From NCBI RefSeq assembly GCF_001577835.2, contig NC_029536.1:2046001-2110000 (forward strand): a stretch of DNA of 64,000 nt. Reading direction: 5' to 3'. The position numbers and the translations under genes were made by a program. This document shows positions 47,101 through 58,250 of the stretch, in pieces (the stretch's first letter is position 1; the number at the start of each line of letters is the position of its first letter). The DNA comes from Coturnix japonica (Eukaryota > Chordata > Aves > Galliformes > Phasianidae). The notes under the pieces were generated by a model. The model ran no database searches. It saw only the letters and a list, made by a program, of their open reading frames with translations, and had not been told where the DNA came from.

Positions 47101-50100
47101 AGAAATGCAGAGGTTTGCCTGAGAACTCTTGGAGATGCTTTCAGATATATGGGCGTATGTATGGATGTGTGTCTTGCTCATAGTGTTCCCTTCTATTCAT
47201 CCTAAAAACGACTTCAGCCCATTTCTATTTGGTCTGCAGCAACGGTGAAGACCAGATCCCAACTTCCCTGAATTCTAGGGATGTTCAGATACAGTTTAGA
47301 TATTCCTCAGGATCTCCACTCCTTGGCTGTAAGTTCTGCTTGTTATTCCTTCCATACTGGCTGGCTGAACTCCTGGAAGTCAGAGCCAGAAAGAAGTACA
47401 GGTTCTGCCTGTGCACTGCAGCCCCAATGACAGCTCAGCTGTTCTTCTGTTCTGAGCGAGGCATCTGGAGCTCCTGTTGGGGTCACACGATCATTCCTAG
47501 GTGATCATTGCTGTTGTATTCAGATTCCAAAGCTGTGTTTAAAAAGAACTGATTGAAAGTTGATTAAAAATTGCTGGCAGTGCTTCAGTTGTTTTTAGAG
47601 GCGCTGCTTAAAGCGATAAGGACTAAGCTGATTCCGCTGCACTTAGCATGAGAATTCCTCTGGATTCCTGCAAACTTTGCTTTGCAAACAGCAGCCCAGG
47701 AGGGACAGGTCCCCTCTGCTGGGATTCCAGGGCTGTTCCCAGCCCTGACTGATACCTGAGTTGGCTGCGAGGTCTCTGGCTGCTGCAGGCGGCCGCTGCC
47801 AAGAAAAATAGAGGCTTGCATGCTTATTGCTGGGATTGCTCATGCATGCCGTAGTAATTAAATAATAATACCACAAGGATGGAACATTGATTTTAACTGT
47901 CAGTCATCCCTGTGAAGGAGAAACTGGGGAGTGCCATGGCTGTTTTCTGGGGAGGGGGGGGTTGTAATTTAGGGGAAATGTGAAAAGTAATTGAAAAAGC
48001 CAATGTGTGCTGTAAGTAGAAATAGTGAAGATGAATAAGAGGAACTTGCTGGTACCCCTTAACAAAATGTGCAATCGCCAGCTGGCTGTCAATGTTGTTA
48101 CGAACATAGAAAGTCTGTTGGAAACTAATTTGGGTACAGAAATAATGAACTAGATGGGTATCGATAGCTTGTTCTGCTTGTTTTGAGATGCACGCTCAAT
48201 TGGAGCATGCTAGGGAGACTGTTTAACCGTAACTCTGATTAATTACAGTGGGGAATACATTACCAATATGGCAAAACGGTTGGGAATCTCCTTGTCTTGG
48301 CCTAGAGCCGGGAGGGAGCTTTCCAGGCTCAGCTTTGAAGCACCAGCATTCTGTATATCCTACCACTGGAGCTCCAGCAGGAAGCTCAGATTTACCTCCA
48401 TCCCTGCTGATTTTGCATGGATTTTTCAAGGCGAATCATACAGATTGTGGTGTTTTCTCCTCAAATTGAGCTTCCCTTGGCGTTCCTTGAACCTTTTTTC
48501 CTCTCTAATGTGGTATGTTTGGATCAGAGATTTGGCTTAGATGGTAGATATCTGTCTGGTCTGGATACTTCCCATTCTCGGAGTACCTGAATTGGCCAAA
48601 TTAAGCCGATTTCATCAGTGTTTGCTTTCATTTCTCTTCAGATCCTCGAATCTCCAGACCCTCGAATCACAGACCCACGGCGGACCTGGATCTCCTTTGT
48701 CCACCGCCCAGATGATGGCAACACCTCTAAAAGGAAATGCAAAGGCAAAGACAAGAAATTAGTAGGTCCCTGCACTGCCATCAGCTCACAAATCTGCACC
48801 ATGTCTTCCCTTCCCACTGCTGTTACTCAAGGTGTTCTGTGTGCTCCAGCTTTTGCTGTGTTTCCTTTTTTTCCCCCCCTCTTTAAGTTTCTCAAGGTAT
48901 TTTGGAGAAGTTTGAGGCAGTAAGTGCTGTATGCTTTGTAAGATGAGTGTATGTGAACTCTACTGTCAGTGCTTGCTTTGGTTTGAACCAGCTGTTTCTT
49001 GGGCTGAGCCTTTCTCTTTTCTTTTTCTGCTCAGTAGAAATAAAGTTAACATTTTTCTTCCACTAGATGAAGTGCAAATGTCTTTAAGGATTTACTAACC
49101 AAGGCATGGAAAAATGACTTATTGCAATTTAATGAATTACTGCTCATCTGTGTGTACTTCTCGTCTGCTGCTTAGTCAAATATTGGATATGTTTTAAATG
49201 CCTTCCTTTTACCTTTCAATCAGCTGATAGCAGGGGTGCTTTCATGCACTGATGAAACTCCAAGGGAATGATACACATGGAAACAGCACTGACAAGACTG
49301 ATTCATGTTCCTACTGCCAGCTTCAAGATCTGTGTAGTTTTCCTGGTTCACGGCTGGGAGAGCTTGTCGTCTGCCCAAATGCAATGGCCTGGTTCTAATT
49401 CTTCTGCTTTCCTTTGGTTCCTTCCTTAGCGTGGTCTTGTTGGGCCTCCAGGGCCTCCAGGTCCCCAGGGTCCCCCAGGAGCACCTGGTGCTGAAGTCAC
49501 CCGCGAAGTCCTGTTGCAGGAGTTTAAGGAGATATTAAAAGGTAAAGGCTTTGTTTTGAGCTGTTGTGATTTGTTTCTTTTGGTAAACACTGCAGCAAAT
49601 AAAGAAGTGGTTTTGCAAATGTTTAGCTCTAGCTGACCATCAGAAGTTTGCCCAGGGAAGTGGTGAAGTCCCCATCCCTGGGGGTGTTCCAGAGACATAA
49701 AGATGTGGCACAGTGGGACGTGGTCAGTGGGAATGATGAGGATGGGTTGAGGTTGGACTTGGGGATCCTAGAGGTCTTTTCCAACCTGGGTGATGCTATG
49801 GTTCAGTTCAAGTTGAAGAGCTGAATGGCTTCATAGGCCAAGCTCTTAAATTAAGCCTTTGATTTCCCCTTGTACTTTCTTTCTCCTCAGAAGCCATTGA
49901 GCGTCGGGCATCCTTGGCAATTTCAGCACATCCCAGCCAGCTGCCTCCACTCCTGCTCTCCTTGGAGGAAGTTTCACCCTACAGACGCGTAGAGGAGGCG
50001 TTCCACTGCAAGCTAAAAGGACAAGTCGTCGTAGATAAAAAGACCCTGGTAGAACTTCAGAACTTCCAGTCGGTGAGAAGAGATTACAGACTGAACCTGT

Positions 50101-53100
50101 GCAACACAACAGCCACTGTGTGTAGATGAGCTGTAGTTCCCCTGGTCTGCAGGGCTGCCATGTGTTTCCTGAAAGGCAAGACTGGATGCCCATGAATATT
50201 GCATTGCCTTGTTTGTGACTGAGAAGTTGAATCTCATGTGGTGATTACAGCCCTAAAGCTCAACTGCAGTAGGGTGGGCAGTTAGCTTTAAGTTTTCTCC
50301 TTCCAAACAAACTCAAGGCTTTCTTTCTCTCTTGTAGCCCAGCTGTATCTTGAGACAGTTGTTACTGAAGTTCTAGCAGTCTGTGCAGATGGCTGTCCTG
50401 CAGCAGTCAGCTTCTATTTTGGTTAATGATAAAGGCTTGTCCACATTTGGCATTGTTCTGAGGGACCTGTTCTTTTTATCACTGCAAACCTTATTTTATT
50501 CCAGACTGACCTTCAGATGTAGAGAAGAGTCAGAAGCACAGAGCAGTCATAGGTGATGGATACGTGAGCCCAGAGTAGGAGTCATCCTTTTGTCATATGA
50601 TTCAGTCTCAGTGCTAAAATTCTTTACGTATTGTTTGACAGAAGACTAACAAATGTCAGAGTAATAGCTAAAACCTGCCTTTGTAGTAAGAAAGCTTTCT
50701 TCCCCACTGCCCTGTCTCATCTCTGAAGAATCCCATCCAACACATCCTTTCCTATGGAGTGGTTTTGCTGCTGGGACTTCTCACAGCAGCAGGACTGGAG
50801 GCAGAGGTTTTGCTCTGGGTGCTTTCCTGGATCTTTCCCAAATACTCTTGCGGAAGCCTGGTTTGACAGCACTGTGGGTGCTGGCACAGAGGCAAGATTG
50901 TACTTGAAGTGTGGGCAGGGCTAGAGAGATCTGCTGCCTCATTAATTAGGAGGGAAAATGTGAATAAAGACATCTCAGCGATCAGTGCGTAGGCTGACAC
51001 TTCCCATGCTTTGTTATCATATGCCTAGCTCCTTTCTAATTGCTTCTGGCCCTGAAGCTGATGTGGGAGGGCTGGCAGGGCTCTGGATGCCAGCCTTTCA
51101 TTTCAGCTCCGGGACAAGAAGTATCTGGTTTTAGCTTGTGTTGTGATATAGGGGAATTCGACTGGGAGGGAGACGGTGGTTGCTCCCACAAAGATGAAAA
51201 CATTGTCTTTCGACAGTCCAAGAGGAGAGAATTCCCCTCCCTCCACCCTGTCGGTTTAATAGTGTGAAGAAGCCAACGGTGTGATACTTCCCAGTGAGAT
51301 GATAGGAGGTTGAATCTAACTCTTTGGAACTTACCCAAGGTGTCCTGAGTTAAGTGGAAAAGAACACTGAGAGAGGGACCAGCAGTCCTGCTCTTTGCAC
51401 TCCTATTCTTTGTCATTAGGGTGTTGTGTTGCTCCAACACTGGGCATTCAGATAGCATGGTATTTTTCTCATCCTAAGAGTGTTCCATTCCTCTCAGTCT
51501 CATGATTTCCTTCATATTTGGAACTAAAAGTGATACAGCCTTCCTGCACATCTCTGCCTACTTGTGGTTGCTGTACCAGCTGGGTTAACTGTAATAACAA
51601 AAGTCAGTGCACTACTTTCCACAGCCTTTTATCACTGATAAGCTAAGCTCACATCTCAGTTCCTTGTGCGTGGTTCTTATCTTCAACTAGGAAATAAGAG
51701 TGTATGAGAGAGACATAGGGATAAGAGATGGACTGAGGAAGGGAAGCTGATCTTGGTTTGTAGAGCATGGCCGGATGCTCACTTGTTTGTTTGCTTTGGG
51801 TTTGCTTGTTGAAATAACTGGTGCACAAGTAGTTTCTCAGCACATACAAGAGCAAACTCTAATTGGCATGGAGTTTAATGGAATATTTTTGCCCAGAGAA
51901 ACCTCTCCCTTCTCAGAACCAACCCTTTGCGCTGTCTTATTTCTATGAGCAAAAGAATAACAAAGCCACAGAAGGCGTGAAGAAACAGGAATGTTTTATC
52001 AGTGATAATTTACTGGTGCCTACAATTGCCTTCCATGCCCATCCAGTGGTTTTGGAATTCAGTCTCTGATTCCTCTAATAGCTGTAACAGGAAAGGAATG
52101 AATTAACAATGCAGTTTTGCACAGAGGGGGCTTGGATCTTGATGTAAATCAAACATAGCATTACCAAAAATGACAGTATGGTGATAGCATAAGAATGGCA
52201 GCAATCTCGTCACGTAGTCTGTGCTGTTAGGTTAGCTGTTAGGTTGTCTGTGTATATACAGAGAGAAAATGAGTTCCTTTTTAGTATTCATCTGTTCCTC
52301 AGGGCCAACACAGGGCAAATCCCTCCAGACAGCATTCATGGGATTGCATTTACACTGCACAGAACGCCCTTGTGGTGGAAGCAGAGTCTGGCTAATGCGC
52401 TTTCTTGGCCCATGGAAGCCCCTCCTGCTTCTCCCCAGCTCTAACGAACTCATACCGGACAGGCCAAAACTAACAATAAACATTTCTTGTGGAGTTTATT
52501 TTAGTCTAAGTCGGATAATCTGCTGTGAGTTTGACTTAAGACTGCTCCCTTGCAAAAGGAGAATCTGCATGCTGTTTCCCTGGGCTTTTGCCTATTCTGT
52601 AGAATCCGAGGCTGGAAACTAAATGTGGAGTCTGTAAGAATCCAAACAGTTGTTCTTAATAGCATCAGAGCTGTCTGACTTCTACATGAGATGGGTTGAA
52701 AACCCCTAGAGACCCATATGATTGTTTCCTATGCACTTGCATTGCAAAAACTGTGTATGACACTCCAGATTTTTAGGCTTGGGGGGTCTGCTTGGTCCCA
52801 TCTAAGAGTTTTTGGGTAGTATTAGTAGGGATCTCTTGACTTGTATAATGGAGAGTGTTGTGGTTCAGCAGAACCAGCAAAGCATACAGCGAGCCCAGTC
52901 TGAGATATGCAAACAGAACTGCTGTTAAAGGTCTAAGTCTTGGGCTGAGTCCCTGGAGTCATAGAATGGCTTTGGGTTGGAAGGAGCCTCAGAGATTGAA
53001 TTCTGACCACCTTGCCATGTTAAGTTAGAAGAGCTGGGCAGTGAGCAAAAAGGGTACCATGTAATGCTTCTTTTTCATGGGTAGATGTAATTGCTGAGAT

Positions 53101-55786
53101 CGATGGGGACTTATTCAAGATCTGCTCTGTTTATTTTACAGCCTTTGGCCAAAGGAGCTTTTCTCCGGGGGACGGGGTTAAACCTGGCAACGGGGCGTTT
53201 CACAGCACCCGTGTCTGGCATCTACCAGTTCTCAGCCAACGTCCACATTGGTGAGTGCTGCCCACTGTGAGCTACTGATGATGTTGATGGCGGCCCTTTG
53301 CAACGAGCTCTCCTTTTGGTGCCATATACTAAATTGTTTGGGATTTCCTAAGAAGCCGCACTATTACTGCGTCTTTTGAACCAAACGCCAGCAAGTGATT
53401 GTTGCTGTTTGATGGATGTTTGTGTTTATTTCACTGCTTTCCACAGATCACAGTGAGTTGAAGAGCAAAGTCCAGCTCCGAGCCAGAGATAACGTCCGAG
53501 TGTTGATCTGCATTGAATCTCTGTGCCACCGATACACGTGAGTGACTGCAATTTTAAACCATAGATACTCATAGAACTTTTCTGAATAGATGGATTCCAT
53601 CTGGCCCTTAGGCTTTGTGCTTTTCTTTTTCCTTCCTGATTCATAATGTTTCGGTGGATGGTGTCAAGTACTCTAAATAGATGAATAAATACTGTGTGTG
53701 TTGACAGAACATATCATCCTTTCAGCTGTTGCACGTAAATGCCCTGCATTGGAAGGTCAGCTTGCTCAGGATGAGTTTGGCACGCATTGCTTGGAGAAAG
53801 GAGGCTGAGAACCCATGGGCTGGGTTGAAATGCACCCAGCAGAGGGCAGTGCTGCTTGGGTAGAGTGGCCACTGTCTCTGGTGGGGGCTGGATTTGGGGA
53901 TTTGACTGGTGTTGGAGTTCTCATTAGTAACTGTGTGCCCATTGACCTGGTGAGAAGTAAAGGAGCTTGTTGGCTAAAGCAAATGACACCTCTTCAGCCT
54001 GGCAGATTGTTCTGTAACAGCTTTTTTTATGGGTGTAGCACTTAGTTGAAGCAGTGACAGACTGGTTGCAGTCTTGCCCTCATGAGAAGCCCTTCAGATC
54101 ATGTTAAGAATGGACCTTGGCCTGAGCTTGCAATCTGGGGTGCCTGTTGGCACTCAGTGATTCTGGGAGAGCTTCCTTGTTCTGATAAATGCATGCATAA
54201 GAATTAATTAATAGGAAGCTCTTGTATGGATCAGAAAGAGCAGTGATGCAGTGGCACAGCTGCCCAGAGAGGTGGGGGAGTCTCCATCCCTGGAGGTGTT
54301 TTAGTGTGGAGATGGGCACTGAGGGACGTGGGCACGAAGGGGTGGGTTGGGGTTGGTCTTGGGGATCTTAGAGACCTTTTCTAACCTTTGTCATTCTTTG
54401 GGTCTATAAAGTGAGATGAGCACTGGCTCTGTGAAAGACATTTCTCTCCTGCAGTGGGTGAGAGTGTGACTGGTCGGTGGGATGGAAGGAAGATGGGTGG
54501 AGGGATGGGAACCTGTCTGGACAGACATTCTGCTGGCATGAGCCGAACTGCTACCCGTGCTTATGGAATTTCCTGGGGATGTCTACGTATGCAGTCATTC
54601 ATTTTAGGGAGCTGAAAGAGCCTTGAGGGCTTTCGGCTGAGAGAAATGGAAACCGAGAAGCACAGAAGGCAGTTGGAGTAGAAGAGATTAATGGTGGGAA
54701 GTTCCCACCCAAGTGAGGCTTTGGCAGGATATGACACACAGACGGAGCTCTTCAATCAAGGTGGTGCCAAGTGGCTTGCTCTCTCTGGGCCAAATTGCCC
54801 CTACCTTTTGTGCACATTATTTCCTTGCAAGGGGGGGTGGTGGAAGCAGCACGTTTGCACTTGCTAGGTTTCGTCTCCACCCCTCCATGGAAAAAAGGGA
54901 GGGAAGAGGTTGGTTGGTTTGGAAAAACAACTGGATCTGCTCATAGTGGCTAGGTAGATTTCAGAATAGCCAGCCAGTCATGGAGCTCTGTGCTTTCCCA
55001 TTGCTTTGGAACTCAGCTCACGTGGATGAGTTGCTGTCTCAGGCACGTCCTTCCATCCTGAGTCCTGCACAAGGAGTGGGTCTTCATTAACATAGGATGA
55101 CATGAGGAGCAGCCGACCTACATCTTGCTGCTGCAAGGAACATGATGGCTATTTGGGCTGTCTGCATGTCTTTTTATGTCCAAACTGACTTTTCATACCT
55201 TGAAAATGACCTGATAGCTCTTTGCAGACTATCAAGAGTATGAATTATCTGTGATGGTCAGTTGTTGTGACCACCTCAAGGGTTTATTGTTCTTTTGCTA
55301 CTGTTTAGGTCTTTGGAAGTCATTGCTGGTTTGGAAAGTAACAGCAAGATCTTCACTGTCTACGTGCATGGCTTGCTGCAGCTGCAGGTAGGGCTCTGCA
55401 GGCTGGGAATCACATTTGGTCTGCAGTTATTTACTGGCAAGGCTGAATTCTCACCAGGAGGTGGGAAAGTTATTAACCTTCTCAATGAGATTAATTGAAG
55501 TTAAATGACATCCTCAGGGTGGCCATAGAGAATTGGTGGCAGGGAAGCAGTAGTAATTCATGGCATTGAGGGACATGGTCAGTGGGCACGGTGGGAGTGG
55601 GCTGGGGTTGGACTTGGATAATCTTAGTGGTCTTTTCCAGCCTTTATGATTCTATGACTTTTCCTTTCCCTCTTGCTCGCTCTGCAGGCTGGCCAGTACA
55701 CCTCCATCTTTGTGGACAACAGTGCTGGAGCTCCCATCACCATTCAGAATGGATCCGATTTCATGGGCGTGTTAATGGGCGCGTAG
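44169..55786 (+). CDS. C1QTNF12: C1QTNF12 (FAM132A), adipolin / CTRP12, secreted C1q-TNF related protein
   Basis: Eight coding exons: 44169-44339, 48642-48761, 49430-49541, 49891-50072, 53142-53250, 53447-53537, 55309-55387 and 55688-55786. They total 963 nt and 320 residues (human about 302). The ATG is the first after an in-frame TGA at 44145. A signal peptide covers about residues 1-25 ([20 protein letters not shown]). Asn43 in FNAT is a likely N-glycosylation site, as in human. KDKKLRG at 94-99 keeps the KKXR processing site, split between exons 2 and 3. A short collagen-like run of about seven G-X-Y triplets follows ([18 protein letters not shown]). The C1q-like head starts near residue 150 ([20 protein letters not shown]) and ends DFMGVLMGA. 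The protein is a circulating insulin-sensitising hormone of adipose origin in mammals (family knowledge); the role in birds is inference. Confidence 0.96.
44904..44915 (+). repeat. G12 homopolymer run
   Basis: A run of twelve G lies in the first C1QTNF12 coding intron, preceded by other G-rich sequence. Its length may be unreliable in assemblies. Confidence 0.85.
45871..45918. repeat. (AT)n/(AG)n compound microsatellite
   Basis: A compound simple repeat of GATATATA-like units, then AT repeats, then GA repeats, lies in intron 1 of C1QTNF12. Confidence 0.92.
46131..46190 (+). repeat. Possible CR1 fragment
   Basis: 'ggctgttgagtctccatcct' followed by 'tggggatatgcaaagcagcc' resembles the CR1 stretch 'gaggctgtggagtctccatc'. 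The usual tail is missing, so the call is tentative. Confidence 0.5.
49648..49800 (+). repeat. CR1 LINE 3' end fragment
   Basis: It starts 'gaagtggtgaagtccccatc', passes through 'gttggacttggggatcctag', and ends 'ccaacctgggtgatgctatg'. It is in the C1QTNF12 intron that precedes the exon at 49891, in sense orientation. Confidence 0.9.
52957..53000 (-). repeat. Short CR1 LINE tail
   Basis: Plus-strand 'gtcatagaatggctttgggt' and 'tggaaggagcctcagagatt' are the reverse complement of the last part of CR1. It lies about 140 bases before the C1QTNF12 exon at 53142. Confidence 0.85.
54248..54408 (+). repeat. CR1 LINE 3' end fragment
   Basis: The copy begins 'gcagtggcacagctgcccag', contains 'gagtctccatccctggaggt' and 'gatcttagagaccttttcta', and ends in a degraded 'gtcattctttgggtctata' tail. 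It is in a C1QTNF12 intron, sense orientation. Confidence 0.9.
55561..55658 (+). repeat. CR1 LINE 3' end fragment abutting a splice acceptor
   Basis: It contains 'gagggacatggtcagtgggc', 'gttggacttggataatctta' and ends 'ccagcctttatgattctatg'. The tail stops about 30 bases before the acceptor of the last C1QTNF12 exon at 55688. Confidence 0.92.
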
Positions 55787-57020
55787 CATCATCTGCAGCA
55801 CTGCAGCAGGGAAGAACACGAGTTACAGCCTTACAACATATACCTGACTGAAGAAACCTTTACTTTGACTCTTGAAGACCGCTTCACGTAACTGTTGGCA
55901 TCTTTTTAAACAAGCAAAGAGCCTTTCCTTTTGCAGATACTTCAGCTTTGCTTTCAGAGGCTGCTGCTTCTCGAGGTCCGCACCAGTTCATTCACCTTAA
56001 AGAGAAAAGAATACACTTATAACTCAGAAACAAACTCTGTAATATTTAACATGTGCTTCACCAAGATGCTCACACCGAGATTTGGCGTTCGTTGTAACTT
56101 TATTTCACATGATTACACTTGTAATCAGCACGTCTTCGGGACTGATTGCGGGGTGTTTAAGTTTGTAAATGAAGGATTGAGAGGGGAAGTAAAACAGTGT
56201 CTGTGTTCCATGCGTTGTGGAGGAAGGAGATGAGAATTTGTCAGCAAAACTGTTTTTCACACTATTGTAAATGGTGTAGGGCCCTCTCTCATGTTCAGAC
56301 TGAGATATGTTTGACAAGTAGCATGTTGAATTCTCAAGCAATGCCTGTTTGCAAAGAAGGGAATCCAAGGGTTGAACTGTTATATGGTGGTTCCCTAAAC
56401 CTAAGTATGTCTCTCTGATCTTAGTGATGAAGCCAAATACCTCGCTGCCTGCGCAGTTTTATTTTTATAGGCATCAGTTCTAGCAATGAACTCCCTCAGT
56501 TATGTTCTTATGTTTTAGTAAGATATATTTTGGCTCCGGGCTGCGTCATACACACACACACACAGCATCCTCTCAGGTGTCATGTTGTGGGTGTTGTCAT
56601 TTCATTGGGTTTTTCCCTTCAGCAGACACTTGGCCTTTTAATGATGCAACTTAACTAAGGAAGTGGCTGTTCAGCAGTTTCATAAATAGATGGCAGCGGG
56701 GCCCCAAGTGGAGTCCAGATACTCTTGAACATCTGCAGTGAATGGAAGATACCTTCATACAATGAGAACCAACACCGCTAGGGACAGCAGAAGGTGTGCA
56801 AACATGAGACAGCAGTTCACCACAGTAGTGATTGTTGGGGCTTCACAAAGCATGTAACTCACATGAAGATCATTAAACCCTACCAACAAGGATTGGGCTG
56901 TTTACATTGGGTTTTGGTGGAGTAGGTGTAGTCAGGGCACATGGCCTATATCCCAGTCTGTATTATTATACTGTACTTTCTAATGCGTGAATATCTGTAA
57001 TAAATTGGGCTATTCTGTGC
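55787..57020 (+). other. C1QTNF12: C1QTNF12 3' UTR with poly(A) signal
   Basis: The sequence after the TAG runs without another gene to AATAAA at 56999-57004, implying a 3' UTR of about 1.2 kb. A short (CA)n run lies at 56551-56564. Another AATAAA at 57808-57813 could serve as a distal site but lies beyond two CR1 fragments. Confidence 0.65.
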
Positions 57021-57300
57021 ACGACTTGCAGCAACAGAATCTCCAAGTGTTGTTACATTCAGTGTATGTCGGTACCTGTGGGTTATTTGAACCAAGTCTC
57101 ACTGTTGGTGAATCAGAGTTAATTTATTTTGTTATAGAACTGAAAAAAAAAAAAAAATGTTTGTCAGATTTTGCTTTGGGATTTGCGACTTTATTTTTTC
57201 CCCTCCCGTTTGTTGTGTTTTATTCCTATGATCTCAATAGGAGATGAATCATTGTGTCTTTTATTTCTACCCGTTCTGCCTCTGGTTGATGAGTTGATGG

Positions 57301-57345
57301 TTGGACTTGGTGATCTTAGAGGTCTTTTCCAACCTTAATAGTTGG
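57301..57345 (+). repeat. Short CR1 LINE tail
   Basis: 'ttggacttggtgatcttaga' followed by 'ggtcttttccaaccttaata' is a CR1 3' remnant. Confidence 0.85.
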
Positions 57346-57389
57346 AAAACATCTCCTTGTTCAGAATATTTTAGCTCTGGATGCTGCTA

Positions 57390-57463
57390 GTGGGCACAGT
57401 GGTGATGGGTTGATGGACTTGGGGATCCTAATGGTCTTTTCCAACCTTCATGATTCTATGATG
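57390..57463 (+). repeat. CR1 LINE 3' end fragment
   Basis: 'gtgggcacagtggtgatggg', 'cttggggatcctaatggtct' and the tail 'catgattctatgatg' mark a second CR1 tail only 44 bases after the previous one and in the same orientation. Confidence 0.9.
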
Positions 57464-58202
57464 GGCTGCAGTTCTCTTGAATCATGGAGGTTTGGCCATC
57501 AGTGCAAGCATGAGGCTGTTCCTTCACCAGCACAATAAGCAGGATGGGTTGAAACAGCCAGGAGTAAGCTGGGCATGGCCTCCAGTGTTGAGGTTCAAGT
57601 GTACCAGGCTCAGAACTCAGCTGGACACAAGGCTCCTGGCTGGGCTGTGGGTGACACCAACACTCTGCTGTTTGGAGGTTGAAGAGATTAATGATGTGAG
57701 AAGCGAGGTTTCAGTGCTCCTCTGTTTGCAGCCGTAAAATTTATAGTCCTAGAACATACAGCGACTCAGAAGGACTGAGTTTGGTATGAGCGAGTTGTTT
57801 GTAACAAAATAAAACCCATGCGCTTGAGACCGTGGTTTAATGGCCAAGTGAGCTAATCTCACCCAATGGGAATGGCAGTTTGTGGCAGGCAAAGCAAGGA
57901 GAAATATGAGAGAGACAAATTAAACTCTAAAAAGTCACTTAATTGAATATGGCCACTGAGATGTTGACATCTTCAGCCTGGCCTCTCTATGGGACCCATG
58001 AAGAGTCCGTCTGAGAAGAAGCTTGCTTACTTATATTTCAGGAACAATAAACCAAGCCATCTTTGGAGAAGCACCGACTAATTTTGGTGTCTATAAAAAG
58101 TGATTATTTCCACTCATAATTCCTTATTCTAAACAGAGTCCAGCTAAAAGTTTCCAGCTTCAGGCTAAAGTTACTTGGTTAGCAAGGCGGTTTAGCGGGT
58201 AG

Positions 58203-58250
58203 GTGGATAGTTGGGCTGGACGATCCTTTCCAATCTTAGTGATTTTATGG
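58203..58250 (+). repeat. Short CR1 LINE tail
   Basis: 'gttgggctggacgatccttt' followed by 'ccaatcttagtgattttatg' is a diverged CR1 end. Confidence 0.75.
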
